A stretch of 18,178 bases of DNA from a bacterium (GCA_030641245.1 DAOWHU010000012.1:1-18178); one strand, 5' to 3'; shown: positions 1 through 7,218, counted from the first letter of the stretch. Notes: a model not told the origin generated them from the letters alone. A program made the numbers and translations.

Positions 1-1095
1 ATCATCAATCTTATCTACCAAGCCTGATAACCCATCAGGAAAACCAATCTGAGCAGGAAGTTTTAAATTTTCCTTGGCTAAATCAACCATTCCGTAAAGA
101 CAAGATCCACCTCCAGTTAAAACTACTCCGGCTGGCAGCAAAGCTGATCGATTGATCTTCTTGAGTTCTTTTTCAACTAGTTGAAAAATCTCCTCGACTC
201 GAGCTTCAATAATTTCAGCCACGTGATGGCGAGAAATAACGCCTTCTTCCTCAGAACTTAAACTAGCTAAATTAATTTTTTCTTTTTTATCGATTTCATC
301 TGGAATAGCCGAGCCATATTTCAGTTTAGCTTTTTCGGCTACATCAATAGCAGTTCTCATTCCGATAGCTACATCGTTAGTAATATGATTAGCACCTACT
401 GGTAAAACGGCTAAATATACCAATTCTCTTTCTTCAAAAATTGCCAAAGAAGTGGTTTCTCCGCCAATATCAACTGATACCACGCCCAACTCTTTTTGTC
501 TCTTGTTGAGTATCGCTTTAGCAGCTGCCAAAGGAGCAGCCACAAAACCGTTAAGACTAAAATTGGCCCGGTTGATACATTTGGCAATATTTCGAAGATA
601 TGGAATAAATCCCGCAATCACTACCCCTCTCATCTCAAGTCTAACCCCAATCATCCCAACTGGCTCTCGAATTCCTTTCTGATCATCTAAAGAAAAATTC
701 TGTGGAATAACGTGCAAAATCTCATAGTTATGAGCAATGTTAATCGCCTGACTAGAATCGAGAACTCTTTCCACGTCATCCTCAGTAACTTCCCCATCGG
801 CCTTACTGACCCCAATCACGCCTTTAGTCGAAATACATTTTAAATGACTTCCCCCAACCGCTACGTAAACATCCTCCACTTGAACCCCTGACATTCTCTC
901 GGCTTTCTCTACTGAAGATTTAATTGATTTTACTACATCTTCAAGATCAATGATGACTCCTTTTCTCATACCGAAAGATTCGGTTTTACCAACCCCTATT
1001 ACCCTAGGTTTTTCTCCCGAAATAATTTCAGCAACAACAACTCTGACAAATGAAGAGCCAATGTCTAAAACTGTTATATATTTTTGTTTGATCAT
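1..1095 (-). CDS. ftsA: Cell division protein FtsA, C-terminus missing
   Basis: FtsA is the actin-like ATPase that tethers FtsZ filaments to the inner face of the membrane and recruits later divisome proteins. The start is the ATG at 1093-1095, and the frame stays open for 365 codons to the window edge, so the C-terminal part and the membrane-targeting helix are not visible. The phosphate-1 motif is near the N-terminus (VLDIGSSFVRVVVAEI), followed by the SHS2 (1C) region (VYVAVGGSHLKC). A second nucleotide-binding motif (VVSVDIGGETTSLAIFE) and the adenosine motif (VVLTGGGSCLYG) follow. It lies 45 bp downstream of a prepilin gene and probably shares its promoter. ftsZ would be expected just beyond the left edge, but this is inference. 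Family assignment is secure. Confidence 0.96.
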   Translation of the reverse strand, partial: MIKQKYITVLDIGSSFVRVVVAEIISGEKPRVIGVGKTESFGMRKGVIIDLEDVVKSIKSSVEKAERMSGVQVEDVYVAVGGSHLKCISTKGVIGVSKADGEVTEDDVERVLDSSQAINIAHNYEILHVIPQNFSLDDQKGIREPVGMIGVRLEMRGVVIAGFIPYLRNIAKCINRANFSLNGFVAAPLAAAKAILNKRQKELGVVSVDIGGETTSLAIFEERELVYLAVLPVGANHITNDVAIGMRTAIDVAEKAKLKYGSAIPDEIDKKEKINLASLSSEEEGVISRHHVAEIIEARVEEIFQLVEKELKKINRSALLPAGVVLTGGGSCLYGMVDLAKENLKLPAQIGFPDGLSGLVDKIDD

Positions 1096-1140
1096 TTTCT
1101 ATGAAAAAGTATAAACCAGAACTGATTTAATCATCAAAAA

Positions 1141-1509
1141 TTAATTCACCACACAATTCCCATCAGTAGTAATGCTACAAGTCAAAATATAACCACCACA
1201 AGTAGCAATTATCGTTCCCGAGGCATCAGGATCAACGACTGTATAATTACAACCTGTTCCTAAACTAGGATAATCGATAGCTCCACAAAGCACTCCACCA
1301 CCACCAACCGTAGGGGCAGTCATATCCGTGCCAGTGATGTAACAATCGACCGCATAAGGCAAAACCGCATTCATAGATTCCAAAGCTCGCCCCGCTCTAG
1401 CTTTTTCTCTTTGTCCAGAAATACCCACTAAAATAGTCCCGGCTAAAATTCCAATAATAGCCATTACCAAAAGCAACTCTATCAGGGTAAACCCTTTTTG
1501 TTTTTTCAT
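1141..1509 (-). CDS. Type IV prepilin-like protein
   Basis: A 122-residue protein with a class III (prepilin) signal: a short basic leader MKKQKG, then FTLIELLLVMAIIGILAG. The expected cleavage is between G6 and F7, with the conserved Glu at mature position 5. The hydrophobic helix would anchor the pilin in the membrane and form the pilus core. The C-terminal domain is short, rich in Gly and Thr, and carries six Cys, so disulfides are plausible. It is a pilin or pseudopilin of a type IV filament. No assembly genes (pilB, pilC, pilD) are in the window. It sits between murF and ftsA, which is unusual. A promoter-like sequence precedes it, but no clear Shine-Dalgarno does. Adhesion versus DNA uptake cannot be told from sequence. 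Confidence 0.92.
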   Translation of the reverse strand: MKKQKGFTLIELLLVMAIIGILAGTILVGISGQREKARAGRALESMNAVLPYAVDCYITGTDMTAPTVGGGGVLCGAIDYPSLGTGCNYTVVDPDASGTIIATCGGYILTCSITTDGNCVVN

Positions 1510-1579
1510 TTTTTTTATTTTAAAAATATTTTATAAAAATTTGGATGAAAATCGAAATTCAAAAATAATCCCTTATTCT

Positions 1580-1608
1580 ATAATAATACTTTTTACCAAA
1601 ATTTGCAA
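1580..1608 (-). promoter_or_regulatory. Putative sigma-70 promoter for pilin-ftsA
   Basis: On the minus strand a TTGCAA -35 box (1603-1608) is followed after 17 nt by TATTAT (1580-1585). This is about 70 nt before the prepilin start, in the 153-bp gap after murF. It suggests that pilin and ftsA can be transcribed separately from the mraZ operon. The region is AT-rich, so chance matches are possible. Confidence 0.5.
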
Positions 1609-1662
1609 AAGAAATTCAACTTTTCTTGGTAAATACCTCTAATTTAATTTTGGTTCCGCTTT

Positions 1663-2898
1663 TTATGCTTTGATGGCATCGACTATTTCATCCATTTCAA
1701 TCCCTCGAGAGCCTTTGACTAAAACTAAATCACCGGGTTGAATTAAATCTCTTACTAATTCTTTAGCTTCCGCAGAATCTTTAAAAACCATCAAATTTTC
1801 CGGTTTTTTAAGATTTTCTGAATAAACTTGGGCGGCTTCCTTCATTCTTTCTCCCACTATCACAAAATAATCAGGTTTGAGCTGAGCAACCTTTTTACCA
1901 ACCGCTCCGTGACTTTTAATCTCATCTTCACCCAATTCTAGCATATCCCCTAAAACTAATATTTTCCGGAAAGCCTTAGTTTCTTTAACTAAATCCAAGG
2001 CTAACTCCAAACTAGCTGGCGCACTGTTATAAGAATCATCGATAACCACAGAATTATTAATGCCCTTCAATAAAGTCATCCGCCCCGAACAAGGCTTAAA
2101 GTTTTTCAAAGATTCAATCATTTTAATTAAATTCAAATCAAAATACCGTCCTACTGCCAAAGCTGCCAAAGCTGAATAAACAATTCCTTTCCCGGCACAA
2201 CATTTTAAACGAACTGGCAAAACCTTACCCTGATAATTCAATTTAAAATTAACCCCTTCTATCTTTTGGTTTTTCTGGCTTACTTCTATTTTTGAAACAA
2301 TGTCGGTCGCTCTCATCTCCGCCCCATTATTCAAGCCGTAACCAATCGTATTGACAGAAAGCTTTTTCCCAATCCCTTGCACAATTTTATTATCCCAGTT
2401 GTAAATTGCCATCCCTTTTTCAATTACACTTCTCAATAAATACCCTTTTTCGGTTGCTAGAATTTGTTTGGTTTTAAAATTCTCCAAATGAGAAATTCCA
2501 ATATCAGTCAAAACCCCCACTGTTATTGGAACAAAATCACAAAAATACTTTATATCTCCCGGCTTGTCGGCTCCCATTTCCAGAACTAAAATTTCTGGAT
2601 ATTGCCGATCAAAAAGCAAGGCTTTCAGCCAATAAAAAAGCACTCCTAAAACCTGAAAAATTTTGCTGCTTCTATAATTAACTTGGCAACCCAAAATCGC
2701 TAGAGGAACTCCGATTTCATTATTATAATTTTTGGCACTACTTCGAACCCGAAAACTTGAGCCCAAAACTTTATTAACGGCTTCTTTAGTGGTTGTCTTT
2801 CCAACGCTCCCAGTAATCGCCACCACCATTGGCTTTCTTCTCGCCAAAACCATTTTGGCCATAAACCTCAAAGTCTTGTGAATAATTTTGGATTTCAT
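1663..2898 (-). CDS. murF: MurF-type UDP-MurNAc-tripeptide--D-Ala-D-Ala ligase lacking the N-terminal domain
   Basis: MurF adds D-Ala-D-Ala to UDP-MurNAc-tripeptide, the last cytoplasmic step of the peptidoglycan precursor. The ATP P-loop GSVGKTT is at residues 30-36. Other family motifs are KNYNNEIGVPLAIL (about 56-69), EMGA (107-110), GISHLE (134-139), DDSYNSAPAS, LGDMLELGE and a C-terminal KGSRGIEMDEIV. In classical MurF the P-loop lies near residue 107, so here the N-terminal substrate-binding domain (roughly 75 residues) is absent. An in-frame TAA, the stop of ftsI, lies shortly upstream and rules out a longer start. A hydrophobic stretch (about 80-96, IFQVLGVLFYWLKALLF) is inserted between the P-loop region and EMGA and may contact the membrane. 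The gene starts 15 bp after ftsI. The MurF assignment is strong; how substrate is recognised is unknown. Confidence 0.9.
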   Translation of the reverse strand: MKSKIIHKTLRFMAKMVLARRKPMVVAITGSVGKTTTKEAVNKVLGSSFRVRSSAKNYNNEIGVPLAILGCQVNYRSSKIFQVLGVLFYWLKALLFDRQYPEILVLEMGADKPGDIKYFCDFVPITVGVLTDIGISHLENFKTKQILATEKGYLLRSVIEKGMAIYNWDNKIVQGIGKKLSVNTIGYGLNNGAEMRATDIVSKIEVSQKNQKIEGVNFKLNYQGKVLPVRLKCCAGKGIVYSALAALAVGRYFDLNLIKMIESLKNFKPCSGRMTLLKGINNSVVIDDSYNSAPASLELALDLVKETKAFRKILVLGDMLELGEDEIKSHGAVGKKVAQLKPDYFVIVGERMKEAAQVYSENLKKPENLMVFKDSAEAKELVRDLIQPGDLVLVKGSRGIEMDEIVDAIKA

Positions 2899-2913
2899 TT
2901 GTTTGTCTCTTAC

Positions 2914-4785
2914 TTATTCTGATTCTTCCTCATAATTTTCATTATCACTATTATCCTCTTCTTCGTCAACAATAATATTTAAATAATCGTGCACTCTGTT
3001 AAACCTTTCTAGTTCTCCCTTGGTGTATTCTTCGGTTGGTTCAATTCCATAATGTTCAAATAGAAACTTAGCCATCTCTCCAAAAACTGGTCCGGCTGTG
3101 CTTTCTGCCCATTCAACATCTTTAGGATGATCTATTACTACTATCATAGCAAACTTAGGATTGCCTACTGGACCAAATCCAGCGAAAGAACCAACTGTAG
3201 CATCCTCAACATAACCTCCTTTTTCTTTATCAGAAATTTGAGCCGTTCCGGTTTTTCCAGCCACTCGATAACCCGGTACCCCCGCCGGCTTACCATGCCC
3301 ATTAACCACATTGTTCTCTAGCATTAAACCGACTTTGTTAGAAACATCTTGTGAAACAACTTTGCCAACCACTTTCTTTTCAACTGTCTTTTCTTGATTG
3401 TTCTTATCGATTGTAGTCCGAACTATTCGAGGTGTCACTAATTCTCCTCCGTTAGCAATAGCCGAATATGCTGCTGCTAATTGAATCGGAGTCACTGTGA
3501 TTCCCTGACCAAAAGAAGCGGTGTAATATTCAATGTCTCGGTTAGTCTTTAAGTTTGAAATATTTCCTCTTATCTCTCCCGGCAGATCAATTCCAGTTTT
3601 TTTTCCAAAACCAAATTTTTCAACATATTCTAGAAATTTATCGTTTCCTAATTTTTTTTCAATATAAATTACTCCGGTGTTAATAGAGTTCTCAATTATT
3701 CCGCTCATAATTTGTTCACCATAAACTTTTTCTTCCGAATTTTTGATAGTATACCCAGAAATTTTAACTTCACCCGTATCAATATAGGTATCATCGTACT
3801 CAATTGCTCCAGCGTCCAAACCAGCCGCCATAGTAAAAGTTTTGAAAATTGATCCACACTCATAAACAGAGGAAACACTAGAATTCATATAGACGCTAGG
3901 ATCTTCTACTTTTGAAAACTTATTTAAATCAAAAGTTGGTTCTTGAGCCATCGCCAAAATATCTCCCGAATAAGGATTCATTACTATAATTCGCCCTCCC
4001 GCGGCATCATGCTTTCTAACCGCATTTCTCAAAGTTAGCTCAGCCTTAAATTGAATAGCATAATCCAAAGACAAGACCAAATCACTTCCATCTTGAGCTG
4101 GATTTAAGAGACGCTCTCCAATCGAAATCCATCGACTACCGGCGTCTTTTTCTTGTTTCAACCAGCCGTTTTTACCTGACAATAAACTATTTTGTCCTTT
4201 TTCGATCCCGTAAAGTCCTGTTCTATAATCATCCTTAAAACCCTCAAAACCAACCACTTGAGCAGCTAAAGTTTCATTGGGATAATACCGCCAACTCTCA
4301 GCTTCCAATTGAAACCCATCATGATCCAATTCTTTGATTCTTCTTATTTCCTCCTCCGATATTTTTCTCTTCAAAGGCTCATAAACATCGCCCGGTTTGG
4401 ACAATTTCCGATGAACTACTGCCTGCTCCAACTCTAAAATTTCGCTTACTTTATAAGATAAAACCTCCCGATCTTCTTCTTTTATAGCGTCTGGCACGGC
4501 ATAAGCGATAAACATGTCCTTGTTTGTAGCAACTGGCAACAGCCCGCTCCCTCCACTTAAAAAGATTTCACCTCGTTTAGGCGTTAAAGTCGAATGAGAA
4601 AAATGTTGATTATCGGCTTGTTTTTTGTAATATTCATGGCTTTTAACCTGCAAAACATACAACCTAAAAAAAACTATCCCGAATAAAAATAAAACCAGGA
4701 GAGAAAGAACATTAATCCTGCTTCTAAAAATTTTTTCTCGATTGTCATTGTCACTTTCTCCTTTTTTGCCGTTGTTATTTACCAT
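2914..4785 (-). CDS. ftsI: Class B penicillin-binding protein (FtsI/PBP2-type septal transpeptidase)
   Basis: A membrane-anchored transpeptidase that cross-links peptidoglycan, presumably at the septum given its place after ftsL. I chose the ATG at 4783-4785 (623 residues). A GTG nine bases upstream keeps the frame open, but it overlaps GAGGGG, a Shine-Dalgarno site 8 nt before the ATG. An acidic/basic cytoplasmic N-terminus is followed by one membrane segment (about residues 24-45) and a pedestal domain. The catalytic triad is SIFK (Ser312, Lys315), SIN (367-369) and KTG (511-513). The C-terminus has a very acidic tail (DEEEDNSDNENYEEESE) beyond the usual end of the catalytic domain. No PASTA domains are seen. 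FtsI versus another class B PBP is settled mainly by the dcw context. Confidence 0.94.
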   Translation of the reverse strand: MVNNNGKKGESDNDNREKIFRSRINVLSLLVLFLFGIVFFRLYVLQVKSHEYYKKQADNQHFSHSTLTPKRGEIFLSGGSGLLPVATNKDMFIAYAVPDAIKEEDREVLSYKVSEILELEQAVVHRKLSKPGDVYEPLKRKISEEEIRRIKELDHDGFQLEAESWRYYPNETLAAQVVGFEGFKDDYRTGLYGIEKGQNSLLSGKNGWLKQEKDAGSRWISIGERLLNPAQDGSDLVLSLDYAIQFKAELTLRNAVRKHDAAGGRIIVMNPYSGDILAMAQEPTFDLNKFSKVEDPSVYMNSSVSSVYECGSIFKTFTMAAGLDAGAIEYDDTYIDTGEVKISGYTIKNSEEKVYGEQIMSGIIENSINTGVIYIEKKLGNDKFLEYVEKFGFGKKTGIDLPGEIRGNISNLKTNRDIEYYTASFGQGITVTPIQLAAAYSAIANGGELVTPRIVRTTIDKNNQEKTVEKKVVGKVVSQDVSNKVGLMLENNVVNGHGKPAGVPGYRVAGKTGTAQISDKEKGGYVEDATVGSFAGFGPVGNPKFAMIVVIDHPKDVEWAESTAGPVFGEMAKFLFEHYGIEPTEEYTKGELERFNRVHDYLNIIVDEEEDNSDNENYEEESE

Positions 4786-4840
4786 AATATACACCCCTCG
4801 ATTACCTTTAGCCGAATTAAAACACTCCTGAAATCACTTT

Positions 4841-5215
4841 CTATTCAATCATGGCCACTGTTTCGCCCTTCTCAACTTCAATAAAACTAATCTGATCTGG
4901 ATTCACCAAATTTAATCTAGCTCTCTCCTCCTCGAAGTAATAGCTAGACTTCAAGCGAGCTACTTCAATTTCTAAAGATTTATTCCCTTCTTGCAATTCC
5001 TCTAATAACTGCTCTTTGGTATTGATTTCCTGGCCCATTGTTGCTAATTGATTAATTTGAAAAATATAAGCTAAACTAGAAATACCCAACATTATAAATA
5101 AAGAAACTAGTACTGTTTTAGCTTTAAGAGCAATACAAACTTTCTGGTGTTTTTTAGCACTACTTTTGTTAACACTGAAAATCTCACAATTTTTTATCAA
5201 TAGCGATTTTTTCAT
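4841..5215 (-). CDS. ftsL: FtsL-like septum-formation protein
   Basis: A 124-residue bitopic protein with a basic N-terminus of about 32 residues and one membrane segment (about 33-52). A heptad-like coiled coil follows (QINQLATMGQEINTKEQLLEELQEGNKSLEIEVARLKS). This is the FtsL/DivIC architecture: a small divisome protein that scaffolds FtsI and FtsW. The primary sequence of this family is poorly conserved, so the call rests on topology and position (rsmH-ftsL-ftsI). It starts 21 bp downstream of rsmH and ends 55 bp before the ftsI start. DivIC/FtsB would look similar, and only synteny favours FtsL. Confidence 0.8.
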   Translation of the reverse strand: MKKSLLIKNCEIFSVNKSSAKKHQKVCIALKAKTVLVSLFIMLGISSLAYIFQINQLATMGQEINTKEQLLEELQEGNKSLEIEVARLKSSYYFEEERARLNLVNPDQISFIEVEKGETVAMIE

Positions 5216-5236
5216 TTTTTTGTTTTAGAGATTCTT

Positions 5237-6184
5237 TTATTTTTTATTTTTGTTTTCAAGAGATAACCGTCTCTCCGCTACTCGTAATTTAGCGCTCCGA
5301 GCTCGCGGATTTTCTTTTAACTCTTCTTCTGAAGGTCGAATCGGTTTCCGAGTAATAACTTCCAGTTTCTTTTCCGGCTCACAAACACACACCGGGAGTT
5401 CTTTCGGACAAATACATCCCCCCGTATTTGCCCTAAAGAACTGTTTCACCAATCGATCTTCGAGAGAATGAAAACTTACTACGGCCAAACGACCCTTATT
5501 ATTCAAAACGTCAATTGCTTCTTTCAAAAAAACTTCCAAATTTTCCAATTCGTTATTCACCGCAATCCGCAAGGCTTGAAAAACTTTGGTAGCGGGATTA
5601 ATTCCTCTCCTAGTCTTAGAATTTCCGACAATAATTGCTTCTAATTCCTTGGTAGTTTCAATTTCTTTTTCCTTTCGCCTTTCTACTATCCTTTTGGCAA
5701 TTTTCCTAGCACTTCGTTCTTCTCCGTACTTAAAAAATATTTCTACTAATGAATCTTCTTTCCAGCTATTCACAATGTGATAAGCTGTCCTTGTTCCTTC
5801 TTTTCCCAACCTCATATCCAACGGAGCATCTACTTGAAAACTCATCCCGTATTCCTTGTTTTTAACCTGATCCAGCCGCCAACCCAAATCAGCAATGACG
5901 GCATCCACTTTATCAATTTTCAAATCCTTCAATATCTGCCGAATGTTAATAAAATTGTCTTTCACTAAATATACTTTCGACCCTTTTTTATTTTTTATTT
6001 TCTTTTTAAATTCATCTATTGCTGTTTGATCTAGATCAATTCCGATCAAAGTCCCTTTTTCACCAATTTTCTGGATCGCCAACTCGCTATGTCCACCTCC
6101 GCCCAAAGTTGCATCCACTACTGTCATCCCTGGTTTCAAATTCAAACTGTCAATCGTTTCCCCCAGTAAAACTGTTTTGTGCAT
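5237..6184 (-). CDS. rsmH: 16S rRNA (cytosine1402-N4)-methyltransferase RsmH
   Basis: RsmH (MraW) methylates N4 of C1402 in the P-site of 16S rRNA using S-adenosylmethionine. The 315-residue length is typical. The SAM-binding motif DATLGGGGHS is at 24-33, with IGIDLD near 48. Further family motifs are ADLGWRLDQV, SFHSLEDR (237-244), a Cys-containing loop (GGCICPKELPVCVCE) and the C-terminal RPSEEELKENPRARSAKLRVAER. The common DLGVSS motif appears as ADLGWRLDQV. It is the second gene of the mraZ cluster, but a 211-bp gap of repeats and hairpins separates it from mraZ. Only a weak AAGAAG-like Shine-Dalgarno precedes the ATG. Confidence 0.97.
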   Translation of the reverse strand: MHKTVLLGETIDSLNLKPGMTVVDATLGGGGHSELAIQKIGEKGTLIGIDLDQTAIDEFKKKIKNKKGSKVYLVKDNFINIRQILKDLKIDKVDAVIADLGWRLDQVKNKEYGMSFQVDAPLDMRLGKEGTRTAYHIVNSWKEDSLVEIFFKYGEERSARKIAKRIVERRKEKEIETTKELEAIIVGNSKTRRGINPATKVFQALRIAVNNELENLEVFLKEAIDVLNNKGRLAVVSFHSLEDRLVKQFFRANTGGCICPKELPVCVCEPEKKLEVITRKPIRPSEEELKENPRARSAKLRVAERRLSLENKNKK

Positions 6185-6194
6185 ATCACTTCTT

Positions 6195-6215
6195 AATTTC
6201 TAATTTCTAATTTTC
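6195..6215. repeat. Heptanucleotide tract next to the rsmH start
   Basis: Three 7-bp units (AATTTCT, AATTTCT, AATTTTC on the plus strand) begin 10 bp upstream of the rsmH start codon, where a ribosome-binding site would be expected. The opposite end of the same gap carries inverted units at 6355-6382. Confidence 0.85.
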
Positions 6216-6217
6216 AA

Positions 6218-6257
6218 CCCGCCTACCTGCTGGCCGGTAGGCGGGCCGGCCGGCAGG
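6218..6257. repeat. GC-rich palindromic element with two alternative hairpins
   Basis: A block made almost entirely of G and C lies in the AT-rich mraZ-rsmH gap. One fold pairs CCCGCCTACC (6218-6227) with GGTAGGCGGG (6236-6245), a perfect 10-bp stem. A competing fold pairs the 12 bases at 6226-6237 with those at 6246-6257, including one G-U pair on the plus strand. The two cannot form together. It resembles the REP-type palindromes scattered through many bacterial genomes, but other copies cannot be checked here. Confidence 0.8.
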
Positions 6258-6302
6258 TTTCAAAACAATTTTTTAATTCTCTAATGTCTTAGCGATTTAA
6301 TT

Positions 6303-6321
6303 ACGCAAGCGAAGCTTGCGT
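6303..6321. repeat. Perfect 8-bp hairpin
   Basis: ACGCAAGC (6303-6310), loop GAA, GCTTGCGT (6314-6321). There is no U-tract on either side, so it is not a standard terminator. It lies in the same mraZ-rsmH gap as the GC-rich palindrome. Confidence 0.75.
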
Positions 6322-6354
6322 TCATTTAAACATTGAAAAATTTGGTCATTGTTT

Positions 6355-6382
6355 GAAAATTAGAAATTGAAAATTGAAAATT
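6355..6382. repeat. Heptanucleotide tract next to the mraZ stop
   Basis: Four 7-bp units (GAAAATT, AGAAATT, GAAAATT, GAAAATT on the plus strand) end 13 bp from the mraZ stop codon. They are inverted relative to the tract at 6195-6215 at the other end of the gap. Confidence 0.85.
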
Positions 6383-6395
6383 TTGGAATTTATTT

Positions 6396-6830
6396 CTAAT
6401 AAATTCCTAGTCTTCCTAATTGCTCCGCAATCTTATCCTGATCTTTTTCCGCTCCGCTCTTATACTTATCCCAAGCCCCTTCGTCCCAAAGCTCTAACCG
6501 ATTAAATAATCCTGCCACTGTTACTGCTTTTTTTAACTTGGCATAATTTTTTAAATAATCTGGAATAACAATTCTTCCCTGAGAATCTAAGTCTAAATCA
6601 ATCGCCCCGGCTAACATTAAACGAACAAAGCTTCGGGTAGACTTTTCTCCCACTGGCATATTTCCTAATTTCTCAGCAATTTTTTTCCATTCGCTCATCG
6701 GATAAACAAACAAACATTGATCCAAACCTCGAGTTACTACCACCTTGCCTTTAAACTCTCCCCTAAATTTAGAAGGTAGCGCCAACCGCTTCTTGCTGTC
6801 TATTGAATGTTTGTATTCTCCGATAAACAT
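6396..6830 (-). CDS. mraZ: Transcriptional regulator MraZ
   Basis: MraZ is the DNA-binding regulator encoded first in dcw clusters. The 144-residue protein has two SpoVT/AbrB-type halves, each with its signature: DSKKRLALPSKFR near the N-terminus and LDSQGRIVIPDYLKNYAKL in the second half. Family members form ring-shaped oligomers that bind direct repeats upstream of their own gene. Such repeats occur here about 260-290 bp upstream (7086-7120), over a near-consensus promoter. The gap before rsmH is unusually large (211 bp) and filled with repeats. The start codon is preceded by five AGAAATT units rather than a clear Shine-Dalgarno site. Confidence 0.96.
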   Translation of the reverse strand: MFIGEYKHSIDSKKRLALPSKFRGEFKGKVVVTRGLDQCLFVYPMSEWKKIAEKLGNMPVGEKSTRSFVRLMLAGAIDLDLDSQGRIVIPDYLKNYAKLKKAVTVAGLFNRLELWDEGAWDKYKSGAEKDQDKIAEQLGRLGIY

Positions 6831-6839
6831 ATAGTTTAA

Positions 6840-6874
6840 AATTTCTAATTTCTAATTTCTAATTTCTAATTTCT
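6840..6874. repeat. Five perfect heptanucleotide repeats upstream of mraZ
   Basis: Five identical tandem AATTTCT units on the plus strand (AGAAATT in the direction of mraZ) end 9 bp before the mraZ ATG. This is the cleanest array in the window. It occupies the place of a ribosome-binding site. Confidence 0.95.
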
Positions 6875-6953
6875 AAACAATTTTTCAATTTTCCAATGAT
6901 CTCTTTTTGTTTTTATATTCTTATTTTTTAAAAATTCTGTGCTTGCAGGCCTC

Positions 6954-7074
6954 AAAGCTTAATTGTTTGAGTGTAGTTCGAGGAGAAGTCGAGTACCGAG
7001 CGAAATGGGCTTAATGGTCCATTGAGCGAGTAACGGAGACTTTGACAAAGAAATACGCCAAACAATGAAGCTTT
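6954..7074. repeat. Structured ~120-bp intergenic repeat, copy A
   Basis: A long terminal stem joins AAAGCTT, ATTGTTTG and GTGTA on the left to TACGC, CAAACAAT and AAGCTTT on the right, with a mismatch and a bulge. Inside are an AAGTC/GACTT pairing and a hairpin TGGGC (7006-7010) / GTCCA (7017-7021). The block aligns with copy B (10334-10478). They share AGTTCGAG and a ~19-bp identical stretch starting GAGACTTTGAC, while the paired arms differ in a compensatory way. It lies in the mraZ leader, between the MraZ-box promoter and mraZ. It could be a structured RNA or a small inverted-repeat mobile element. G-U pairs favour the plus strand, antisense to the genes. Confidence 0.75.
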
Positions 7075-7085
7075 AATTTCTGGTT

Positions 7086-7120
7086 CCCCACTTTTCGCCA
7101 CTTACTACCATTCTAAACCA
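7086..7120 (-). promoter_or_regulatory. Putative MraZ-binding direct repeats
   Basis: On the minus strand TGG recurs at exactly 10-bp spacing four times (plus-strand CCA at 7088, 7098, 7108 and 7118). The best units read GTGGCGAAAA then GTGGGGAACC. Known MraZ boxes are TGGG/GTGG-type repeats with about 10-bp spacing in front of mraZ, so autoregulation is likely. The repeats cover the -10 box and the predicted transcription start, a position suited to repression. Confidence 0.75.
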
Positions 7121-7138
7121 CTAGCCACTCCCTGTCAA
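7110..7138 (-). promoter_or_regulatory. Sigma-70 promoter of the mraZ (dcw) operon
   Basis: TTGACA (7133-7138, a perfect -35), a 17-nt spacer and TAGAAT (7110-7115) on the minus strand. The predicted start is near 7103, giving a leader of about 270 nt before mraZ that contains structured repeat copy A and the AGAAATT array. Confidence 0.85.
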
Positions 7139-7146
7139 ACATTTTT

Positions 7147-7170
7147 CACCACTTTCCCCCGTTTTCCCCT
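7147..7170 (-). promoter_or_regulatory. Second cluster of MraZ-box-like repeats upstream of -35
   Basis: Reading the minus strand, GGGGAAAACG, GGGGAAAGTG and GTGAAAAATG follow one another at 10-bp period just upstream of the -35 box. They lie about three helical turns from the downstream cluster. Their resemblance to MraZ boxes is partial, and a role in looping or activation is speculation. Confidence 0.45.
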
Positions 7171-7190
7171 AATTCTAACCCGGCCCACCC

Positions 7191-7213
7191 AAAAAACGGC
7201 CTATTGATGCCGT
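7191..7213 (-). terminator. Putative weak terminator upstream of the mraZ promoter
   Basis: On the minus strand ACGGC, an 8-nt loop, GCCGT and a T-run. The stem is only 5-6 bp. It could insulate the mraZ promoter from transcription from the right. Confidence 0.45.
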
Positions 7214-7218
7214 CTAAG

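Noticed and set aside
4792..4794. GTG as the start of ftsI
   Set aside because: It overlaps the GAGGGG Shine-Dalgarno, which is ideally spaced from the ATG at 4783-4785.
6840..6874. CRISPR array
   Set aside because: The repeats are 7 bp with no spacers, and no cas genes are present. The tandem arrays are simple heptanucleotide repeats.
6954..7074. tRNA-like gene suggested by GTTCGAG
   Set aside because: No acceptor stem, anticodon arm or CCA can be placed around it. The motif is part of a different structure shared with 10334-10478.
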